Source of the DNA: Allomyces macrogynus ATCC 38327
Lineage: Eukaryota > Blastocladiomycota > Blastocladiomycetes > Blastocladiales > Blastocladiaceae
Direction: 5' to 3'
Assembly (NCBI GenBank): GCA_000151295.1
Contig: GG745345.1
Span: forward strand, 922,733-986,732
Length of the DNA: 64,000 bases
Part shown: in pieces, positions 54,701 to 62,895 of the stretch
How positions within the stretch are numbered: the stretch's first letter is position 1
How the letters are laid out: each line of letters starts with the position of its first letter
Translations under genes and position numbers: made by a program
Notes under the pieces: model-generated
What the model was told of the DNA's origin: nothing
The model's database searches: none
The model's input: only the letters and a program-made list of their open reading frames with translations

Positions 54701-56880
54701 GCGACGCGATTGAGAAGTTGAATCCGGCCTACAAGTGGTTCCGTGGATTGACGTGGGCGTGTTTGGTGGTCGTGCTCGTGTTGCTCGTGGTCGGCGAGTT
54801 CTGGCGCGTCAAGTACGGCCGGGTCGCGATCAAGGCGCTGCACAAGGTCCAGCGACTCGCGAATTTTTCGCTCGTCGCGTCCAAGTCGGGACTGCTCAAG
54901 GACGAGGACGAGTACCGCCGACTGCCCGAGTTTACGTGGGCCGAGCTAAATGAGAAGGTGGCGAGCGGGCGGCTGTGGCTCGTAATTGATGCGGTGATCT
55001 ACGTACGGCTTTTTCCTGGCAACGGCGTGCTATTGCATGTACAAAAACTGACTCGACCGCCTACGTGTGTTTAGGACGTGACGGCCTACATCGACACGCA
55101 CCCAGGCGGCCGCGACATTCTTCTGCGTTACGTTGGCGCTGACGCGTCGATGGCGTTCAACGGCATCATGCGGTCGGCGAGTGTCACTTCCACGGCCACG
55201 GCCAACACGGTCATGCGACCGCGGCACGTCTCGGCCATGCTGCAGCGACTTGTCGGCGCAAGTCCCGCGCCTTCCGCATCGGGCATGGCACGGAGCATGT
55301 CCGCGCGGCGACTCGTCGTGCACTCGCACTCGCGGCTGGCCCGGCTCAAGCTCAACACGCTGGCCATTGGTGTTCTCGCCGAGGACTCAGACGAGAAGCG
55401 GCGCGCAACGGCGGCAAATGCGGCGGTGGCGGCGGCCAATGACGAGTGGGTCGAAGGCGACCTCGTGCCGTCGTGGATCCCGCGGCCGCCGGTGCTCGGT
55501 ATGGCCGAGGAACAGTTCCGCCCACTGCGACTCGTGAGTAAAAGACGCGTGTGGGGTCCCGGCGGCGGCGGTGCCGAACCGGGCCCGAGTATCCTTGGTG
55601 GCCTGACGGCCGCCATGTCGCTGACGCCCGTGGCCCCCACAGAACCCGCGGCGAAAGCGCACCCGGTGTACTTGTTCCGGTTCGCGTTCCCACGCGAGAT
55701 GGACGAAGTGTGGCTGAAACCGGGCGACGCAGTACAGATGCAAGTTCCTGTGCCCAACACGACGCGGTTCGTCGTGCGCCATTTCACCCCGCTCGTCTGC
55801 CACTGCATCGGGCACATGGATTTACTGATTCGCTTGTACCCGGACGGCGCGCTCACGTCGGCGCTCGACCAGGTTGAGATCGACGACGATGTGCTCATGC
55901 GCGGACCGATCCGGTGCCCGAAATCGTTGTTGAAACTGGCACCGGCGGTGGCCGGGCGCACGTTCCCAGGGACCGACGACCAGGCGGGTGCCGCGGTCGG
56001 TGGATGGCCGACGGTCGTGGACGGGATGGAAGTGGATCGCGACTCGCGCGGGTGTTTTGAGACGGTTGGTCTTGTCGCGGCGGGGACGGGGATCACGCCG
56101 ATGCTCTTGCTCATTGACTATTATGCGCGGTTCTGTCCGCGGGACTCAGTGACCGGCCAGCCGGTCGCGAAAATCACGCTTCTGTACCAGGCGAGTACCG
56201 CCGCGGACCTGGTCTACGCGGCCGAACTGCAAGATCTCGCAACGTCGCTCGCACCGATGCTGCGCGTCGAGTTCTTTATCTCGCACTCGAATCCGGCCAC
56301 CGCGTCGTCGGCGCTCGCCGCGGCCACGCCCACTGCAGTACCCGCGTCCGGCCCTATTCCAGCCCACACGGCATCCCGGATCACCAAGAACGCGTTGCGC
56401 ATGTACCTCCCGCCGCCCGCGACCCGCACGGCCAGTGGCACCAGCACCAACGGCGCTCCCGCGTCGCGCCCTCCGTCCGTATTCGCGCGCACGCTCGCGG
56501 GGGGCGGGTCCGTATCGACGGTCGGCGGCGCATCCGTGTCGGTCCACGGCACGTTGCGCCGGCGGCCGTCTGTGTCGTTTGTCCTCGGCGGCGCCCCTGG
56601 GGTGCCAATTACGCCCGTGGGGCCACCGCAGCCGGCAACGGATTTGGCGGACGATGCGATGGCGCCCGCGGGCACGTTGGGCCGGCGTGGGATGCCAACG
56701 GCGGCAGCCCAGGTGCCGGTGCCGGTGGTAGATGCGGATGCGACGACGACGGATTTGGGGGTGGGGGTGCAGCAGGACGCTTTGATTGTGGTTTGTGGAC
56801 CACCGGGTTTCAATACGGCGACGGTCGAGATGTTGCAGCAGTTGGGGTACGGCGGGGCAGCGAATGTCGTGGTGTTGTGA
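51773..56880 (+). CDS. Peroxidase-like / DOMON / cytochrome b561 / cytochrome b5 / FAD-NAD(P)H reductase fusion
   Basis: Six exons: 51773-52180, 52272-52482, 52550-52817, 52889-52949, 53023-55002 and 55075-56880 (1,577 residues). A signal peptide (VLALALLLISLLLSCVPRLA) leads to an animal-haem-peroxidase-like domain (about 50-560): FIDAGFLYG, LAGDLRINKHPALVAL, ILAREHNRKA, WTDEQLFQGARRWVISVWQ. The usual DHD distal site reads DLV and the proximal GH site reads GT. A DOMON domain (about 575-720) has LNWTITEPYITFQLATFNTG. The b561 core (about 745-925) keeps four histidines in KVLHSLLM, LDLHFKTSQ, SSAHGIWG and RRLHLPLAIG. The b5-like domain has THPGGRDIL. The reductase (1175-1577) has RHFTPLVC for FAD, GLVAAGTGITPM and VVCGPPGF for NAD(P)H. 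Predicted role: trans-plasma-membrane electron export. The substrate is unknown. Confidence 0.9.
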
Positions 56881-57161
56881 GGTGCGTCCCGAACTGGAGA
56901 GAGGAGGGGATGGAACTCGGAGGTCGGGGGAAGGAAGACTTGCGTTTAGGGGAAACATACCGCGTTTGGCAAAACGGTTTGTTGTTGTTGCTGTTGAGCA
57001 TCAGGAGCGCGTCACAAATGGAAACGCGTCAGATTGCTGGCCGGAGATGAGTGTGACCCAGACCGAAGCGAGAAGAACACGATCAACACACAAACTATTT
57101 GTATCCTAATATACCACCCAGTGGAGAAGATCCACATACCGCTTCCACATTTTAAACGACG
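56881..57161. other. Short intergenic region between convergent units
   Basis: 3' flank of the fusion gene and of the decayed lectin-like copy. No feature seen. Confidence 0.4.
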
Positions 57162-58095
57162 TTACTTTCCCACAATAATCTGTCCGTTGTGCGTATCCTT
57201 GGCCGCTGCGCCGTTGCTCGCAAACGACTTGGCAGCCGACGGCTTGGCCGGGACCACGAGCGTCGGAACCGAGGTGTTACACAACGAGTAGGCCGGCATC
57301 GTCAAGACCGTGACGGCGCCGCTCGTCGGCGAAACCGAGCGTTGCAGGGTCGCGCCATTGTACGTCACACGACGCGAGTCAGCCCGAACTAAATGGAGGG
57401 GGACGAGGATGCACCACCACATGGGGCACGGGCGTCGATGGGAGGCCGAAAGAGCGCTTGAGCATGAAGAGGAGCGCCAAGGGTCAGCAAGCGTGTCGGC
57501 AAGGTAAATGAAGAATGAGGAACCGATAAGAGTGAGCAAGTCGGGCATGACAAAGCTCGCAAGCAAAGCCAAGGCCGCGTCAACACAGTCGGCGCTTAAC
57601 TTGGCAAACTTGCGACCGGGCGAGCAGGCGCGTGTGCGACCACGACAAGCGCAGCGACGGTTCCCTTCACTTGGTCCACACGGGCGACGCCTGGCCTCGG
57701 CGGCGCAGATGCGGCTACTTGTATCAAGTTCAAGTCGAACTGCACCAGGTTGGGCGGCCAAGAAGGATGCGCTCTCTTGGTTGCATGCACAGCATCTCCA
57801 AGTGCCGGAGAGGGAGAGTCAGCCCATGTTGGTGGCGGATGGAATCGTTGTTGACGATGAGTAGGAACGAACCATTATCCTGGCCATTGGCAGTCACCCG
57901 GAGCTGGTCGCCCGAGCAAAACGCGTCGGAGATGATCAGGCACCCTTTCTTGGGCAACATGATCGTGACGGTGTCGGTCGAGGGCCAGTGTCCTCGAACT
58001 CAAACTTGACCCACGTGTCAACGCTCATGACGGGTGTGTCGGCCAGCACGGGTGCAGTAACCTCAAGGGCGAGCAGGAAACAGGCAGGAGCATGG
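57162..58095 (-). pseudogene. Decayed member of the secreted lectin-like family
   Basis: The 5' part (about 58095-57880) retains LADTPVMSVDTWVKFEFEDTG and, in another frame, LPKKGCLIISDAFCSGDQLR, the beta-sandwich signature of the genes at 13623 and 15179. One base is missing in the GGCCCTCG stretch near 57985, and a second break lies in the signal-peptide region near 58070. The 3' part (about 57390-57162) keeps LQRSVSPTSGAVTVLT, YSLCNTSVPTLVVPAK and a stop, matching the end of the lectin-like module. The middle exon (GLTSTP region) and most of the lectin core are not recognisable in the intervening 450 bases. Confidence 0.75.
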
Positions 58096-58174
58096 TGGTG
58101 CGCGTTGGGCCATGGTTGAAAGGGATCAAAGGTGGAAGGGTCAGTGCCGTTCATGAGGGGGGTACCGCAGCGGT

Positions 58175-58182
58175 GTTATATG
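58175..58182 (-). promoter_or_regulatory. Relic TATA box of the decayed lectin-like copy
   Basis: CATATAAC on the minus strand, about 82 bp upstream of the presumed ancestral ATG near 58093, the same spacing as in the intact copies. Confidence 0.45.
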
Positions 58183-58737
58183 CTGTCCGAGAAGCGCATT
58201 AAAAAGGGGTGGGAACAAGAGCGGCCTTTTCGGGTTTCCAAGTACTGAAGCACGCGGAAGCGATAGCGCGGGATGGCGTTGTTGGCATGGCACAACTGGC
58301 ACGCACGCAGCCCGCCCACGTTGGAATGGAACAATAGAAGCCTGCTGCACGAATGTCTTTCTGCACGAACGTGCAACCGCAGGCTGACCTCGTGGTGCAT
58401 CAGCGACACATCACGCAGGCCTTGAAGCCAACAATCTTGGCCTCAACAAGAATCCATCATTCTGTCGCAGGCAGCTGATGTGATCCCAACACGGTCTTGA
58501 AGGATGGGATGGTGTTCATGTGATAACCGTTCATTACTTAGCTTGTTTTGTGATTGTCGGCTCGCTCATGGCTGATACTTTGATGTAGGTCGCGCAGCAG
58601 GTGGGAGAAATGGACCACCAAGGCACATGTGGATCTATCAGTGCAGTGGAAGTCGTGGTCCTTGGTCGCCCTACAGATGCCCAAGGACAGCCGTCGAAAT
58701 CATTCAGAAACGACAACCTACCTCATCATCATCTACT
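58183..58737. other. Intergenic region
   Basis: No supported gene, repeat or RNA. Confidence 0.45.
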
Positions 58738-59040
58738 TTACTCGTTGAAACGCTCAGCAAAGCGAGCCTTCGACATGCTAAACACCAGCTGCAGTACTGT
58801 CCCTGTGTTGTCACTGCAACCTCCTCCAGTGCTCATTTGCCCAGCGAGCGCTTGTGGATTGTTGCGCGCAAATATCTCGTACGCCCTGACCGCGTGCAGA
58901 TCGTAGTAAAGGGCAAGGCTCTTCACACTGTCGTGCAGCCTATGCTCGACGAGCGCCGCATGCTCTTTTCGTCGCTCCCAGTCCTCAATTGGCAGCTGGC
59001 GAATCTGCTTGCACTCAGCACAGCATGGCCACACTGCCAA
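58738..59040 (-). CDS. Possible exon of an unrecognised gene
   Basis: A 100-codon frame ending in TAA at 58738. Its protein-like composition stands out from neighbouring shadow frames: AVWPCCAECKQIRQLPIEDW, then ALYYDLHAVRAYEIFARNNP and FSMSKARFAERFNE. The first in-frame ATG is late, so a 5' exon would be needed. The frame upstream of 59040 has no clean acceptor in the right phase. GC at third positions is lower than in the confirmed genes, so it may be a relic. Confidence 0.25.
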   Translation of the reverse strand: MAVWPCCAECKQIRQLPIEDWERRKEHAALVEHRLHDSVKSLALYYDLHAVRAYEIFARNNPQALAGQMSTGGGCSDNTGTVLQLVFSMSKARFAERFNE

Positions 59041-59677
59041 CTTGGTGAGCCAAACATGATATCAGTTTCATCACAACAGAGGATCCATTTGCCTGCTGAA
59101 CCGAGAAAGAGGATTAATGATCGACGCAGCGCGTCGTGCTGCGTGGATCCTCGTGGCCATGCTCCTGCACCAAATCTGACATGTCGGCTTTGATGAATGG
59201 GTGAGCGGCCTGCGGCAGCGCTCCAATCAGGAACCAGGGTCAGGAGGCTGGAGTATGAACGGACGGTTCCCTGATTTGCTTGCTCATTTCCCTGCCTTCT
59301 CCGCCAGGTGCCTCGTGCTAATCTCGTCCGCCCATCATGACTTGTCCACCGCTCTGCCCGAAGCGCAAAGGATGGTCGTCAGTCAGACAAAAACGAAGAG
59401 ACACCGTGCGCCTCTGCCTTTCGGAACAACGGCTGAGCATCTATGCGCGACATGATCCCGTTCGACGTTTGGTCGAGGGAGCTGATACCGTGCCTATCCA
59501 GGTTGACACGGACGCGCTACATTAACAACAAAAACCAGGCCGACGAAGACGTGCGCGCGAAAGCATGGGCAACACCGGCCACAACGACAAGAATACTTTC
59601 CACATGGCGCAAGACCAATCTCATGCCATACCTACTCCCGGCCCGACCCCGACCCTCGTCTCGCTCTCCGGCACCGT
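59041..59677. other. Intergenic region
   Basis: Plus-strand frames here (one starting near 59449) show no family motif and run into the 3' end of the next minus-strand gene. Nothing supported. Confidence 0.45.
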
Positions 59678-60369
59678 TCACTCGAGCATCTCGTCGTTCG
59701 GAGTCGCCACCTGCGTCGCCTCATCCCCGACCACCGCTGCTGCCGCCGCCTCCGCCGCAGCAGGCGCACCGGTACCCTCGACTGCCGTCACGCGCTCGTC
59801 AAACAGGTCACCGTAGGCTACACACGTTTCCCAGCACGTCAGTCAGCCAACCTACCCACGCCTCTCCACCCAAATTCATCCCATCCATACCGTTAAAGAA
59901 ATCGCGGTCCACGACCTGATTCACCCACGCAGCACCCCCACCACCGCCACCCGCATGAGGCGCCGCGGCCAGCAAGTCCTCGTGTGACCACGACGCGCCC
60001 GCGGCACTGGAACCGGCGCCGTACCCGCCCGAATCGTTGCGCGGCGCGCGTGACGAACTGCCGCTGTTGGATCCGCCGCGGCGCGGGTTGCGTGGGCCGC
60101 GACCGGACCGCGCCGTGGGAGGTGGCGGCGCCGGCAGGTAGCTGTCGACGTGCGGCGCGTCGGTGTCCATCGGTTCGCGGTCTAAGTGACACGCGGGCGG
60201 AGAGAAGGGTGTGAGTGGATCGGGATCGGGAGCGTGAGTGGGGTGCAGGAAGAGCAGAGGAGGGCGACGGACCAGAGTCGCCGGGTGACGGTGCGCGCGC
60301 GTGGTGCTGCCGGTGGTCGCGGTGGTCGCGCGAGGATCCGCCGTAGTGCCGGTTGCTGCGGCTTGACAT
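59678..60369 (-). CDS. RG-rich protein with COP9-signalosome subunit 9-like motif
   Basis: Three exons: 60369-60273, 60181-59891 and 59817-59678 (175 residues). Intron 1 is 91 nt (donor GTCCGT). Intron 2 is 73 nt (donor GTATGG, branch GCTGAC, acceptor TGTGTAG). It replaces an apparent stop and joins DRDFFN to AYGDLFDE. The N-terminal 95 residues are Arg/Ser/Gly/Pro-rich with RG motifs. A central helix WSHEDLLAAA is followed by VDRDFFNAYGDLFDERV, which closely resembles the DFFNDFEDLFDD segment of CSN9/CSNAP, the smallest COP9 signalosome subunit. The tail is Ala/Glu-rich. The motif match is good but short, and the long basic N terminus is not a CSN9 feature. Confidence 0.6.
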
Positions 60370-60888
60370 GGTCGTTGGGGGATCGGGTCGTGCTTGTGGA
60401 CGCGTCGGCGAGAATGTGCGGCAAGTCGTGGTGGTTGGCGTTGGCCGTGCGCGTCGTGGTCGCGGATTCGACGACTCGAGCGCACGGGCGTGGTTGGTTC
60501 AGTGGGGAGGACGAGGTTGAGCGCGTCGGAGCCGACTGACTCACTCGCGCGTGCCCTTGACGCAGCCAGCACATAGATGTTTGCCATCACCACTACGCAA
60601 AGATCATATCGAACGGATCACATCCACGCTCCACGAGCACTGAGCATGAGCACGAGCACTGAGCAAGAGCACGAGCAAGAGCACGAGCAAGAGCAAGAGC
60701 ACGAGCAAGAGCACGAGCACGACCAATCCAGATGAGACGACGACGACGCGCCAGCCGACCAGCGCCAAACGAGAATGTATATAAACACGGCGGCGACGAA
60801 AAAAAAAAAAAACCAGCCAGCCAAAAAAAAAGACGGATCAACCCAACCAACCGCCGCCCCGCCGGCCCCTCGACGCCCTCTCCCTCCT
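60370..60888. other. Intergenic region with hexamer repeats
   Basis: Lies between the CSN9-like gene start and the 3' end of SEC13. It contains a GAGCAC/GAGCAA repeat (60634-60722) and two poly-A runs near 60799 and 60822 (poly-T on the SEC13 strand). Confidence 0.6.
60634..60722 (+). repeat. GAGCAC/GAGCAA hexamer repeat
   Basis: About 14 imperfect copies of GAGCAM, with two GAGCAT/TGAGCA interruptions at the left. Open frames across it are low-complexity artefacts. Confidence 0.9.
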
Positions 60889-62042
60889 TCACTCTTCCAG
60901 CGTCGAAATGCACTCCCATTCGCCCTCCACATTCTCGCGCCACAGCGTCACCTTGTTGTCCCCACTCGAGACCGCCAACACGTCTCCCGCCAATGACCAC
61001 GACACGCGCCAGACCACATCCGCAAACGTGTGCAGCTTCTTCTTCTCAAACCCGGCCACCGGCGACGTCTGCGTCCAGATATAGACCGTCTTATCCTGCG
61101 AGCAACTGGCCAAGTACTGCGCCGGGATCCCGACGTTGGGCGCAAACGCGACATCGCGGACCCAATCCGTATGCGCATCGAGCGTGGCCACGGGCTCGTA
61201 GGTCTTGGTCTCGGGCGAAAACTGCCACAGCTTGATCAAGTTGTCGCACCCGGCCGATGCAAATCGCGCCGCCGACGGCGCGGGGGACTCGGCATGGGTG
61301 TCGTGCGCGGCATAGAGCGCGCCCGCGACGGTCGACGGCGCCCAGGCCACGGCATTCACGCCAATCACGTGCGCCTGGATCTTGGTCGACGTGCCCCACG
61401 TGCCGGACTCGCCGTCGTAGGTCGTGATGCACACGTACCCGTCGGACGAGGCCGAGGCGAGAACGAGACCGTGTTCGGGCGGCGCCCACGCGATCGAGTT
61501 GACTAGCAGTAAGTAATGAGATGGAGTCAGCTGGGAATGGCACGAAGAACCAGAGGAAAGGGAGAATGGCATGCGCACCCGACGCCGAGTGGCCCGTGTG
61601 CTCGTGAATCTTGGTAAACTGGCCGTTCACCTCCTTCCAAATGAAAATGCGGCCGTCGTACGAGGCCGAGGCCAGCAGCGAGCCGTATTTCGGGTGCGCC
61701 CAGGCGACCGCCCAGACAGGACCATCGTGACTACAATACGGCAGCGTGAGTCGCGGAGAGTGGTGGTGCGGATACGCGTGCGTAGCGTGCATACCCCTTG
61801 AGCGTGTCGATCAGCGTCTGCGATTCGCCATCCACGTCAAAGATGCGGATCGTGCGGTCCGACGAGCAGGTCGCGAGCCGCTTGCCGTAATAGTCGAACT
61901 GCGCGTCATGCTGTGTGTGCGAGGCGAGCACGTCAGTGGCACGGGTCCATGGGCCCACTTGAGCGAGATCGCGTCGAGGAAACGGCATAGGAAAGCGGAG
62001 AGCACGTACGATCACGTCCTCGTGGTGCGAATCAAAGTTCAT
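60889..62042 (-). CDS. SEC13: Sec13, COPII coat and nuclear-pore WD40 protein
   Basis: Four exons: 62042-62010, 61910-61795, 61730-61579 and 61502-60889 (304 residues). The first exon encodes only [11 protein letters not shown]. Splicing then gives [40 protein letters not shown], and [20 protein letters not shown], all diagnostic of Sec13. Six WD repeats follow to [32 protein letters not shown] and a short acidic end. Sec13 pairs with Sec31 in the COPII outer coat at ER exit sites, with Nup145C/Nup96 in the nuclear pore, and with the SEA/GATOR2 complex. Length and repeat number are normal. Introns are 99, 64 and 76 nt. Confidence 0.97.
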
Positions 62043-62447
62043 TGGGGCGTTCACCTGAAAGCGCGCGGCAGCAAGGGGGGACAGCACAGTCAGCGCGTGC
62101 GAACGCGGACTCGGAGGGATGCGGGGAGGGAGCGCCGACGCGGCGACAGCGGCAGTGGCAGTGGCGGAGAAGCAGCGGTGTACAAGATCCGCAACATAGG
62201 CGTGCGGGCGCGTGCCGACATCAAGTCGCGTGCGCAAATAACAGCTGTCCATGTGTGGCGAGTAGCGATCGCAGTCGGCGCGCGTTGGCCAGCCGCCACC
62301 ACCTCTGCCACCACGCGGCATGGTATTGTCGAACATACCATGCAGGGCCAAGCAAAAACCAGGGGCAGCGGGGGTTGGGGGACCGGAATCGCGCGGTCGC
62401 CGAATCGTGGTACTTGAAAGTCGAGTCGGGTCAAATGCGCGGCAGCA

Positions 62448-62484
<37 letters not shown>

Positions 62485-62895
62485 TTGAGGCGCGCTAAGG
62501 TCGAGCAGTCGTCGGCGCGGGTTGCGGGCAGCAGCAGTAGGGGTTCGTGCTGCAGCGGGTCCAAGTTGACGCTTGCTTGGGTTGCTGGTGGCGGACACGG
62601 AGGACGTCTTGTGCGGTCGTTGCGCTGGACGTGGTGTGGTGGTGCAAGCGCCGGCTCGCCAGACTGGCAAGAAGCTGGTCGGCCAGCTCGACGTTTCCAC
62701 CGTGGCCGTGGCGGGTCACGCGTCGACGATGGGTCTGGCACCCTGGTCTGACGATCACGAAAACCGAACGCAAAAATGGACTAAATTCATCATAAATACA
62801 TGAAGACAATCCCACTTCGTTTTGTCGCTTGCGCTTCCTTTCGCAGACGCCGCGGACGACAGGACACACGCCTACAAATAAATAAATCACGCCCA
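62043..62895. promoter_or_regulatory. SEC13 upstream region
   Basis: Between the SEC13 start and the 3' end of the right-edge gene. A CAG microsatellite lies at 62450. A minus-strand frame that reads from 62741 through SEC13 introns is a GC artefact. Confidence 0.5.
62450..62482 (+). repeat. (CAG)11 microsatellite
   Basis: Eleven uninterrupted CAG triplets about 410 bp upstream of the SEC13 ATG. Confidence 0.95.

Noticed and set aside
60593..61000. Frames across the GAGCAC repeat encoding Ala/Leu/Arg or Ser/Cys repeats
   Set aside because: Low-complexity artefacts lying in the SEC13 3' flank.
50821..62482. Triplet and hexamer repeats as possible CRISPR-like arrays
   Set aside because: They are simple microsatellites without spacers, in a eukaryotic context.
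61731..62741. 336-codon minus-strand frame upstream of and through SEC13
   Set aside because: It reads through clear SEC13 introns and includes the CAG repeat as poly-Ala; no conserved upstream domain.
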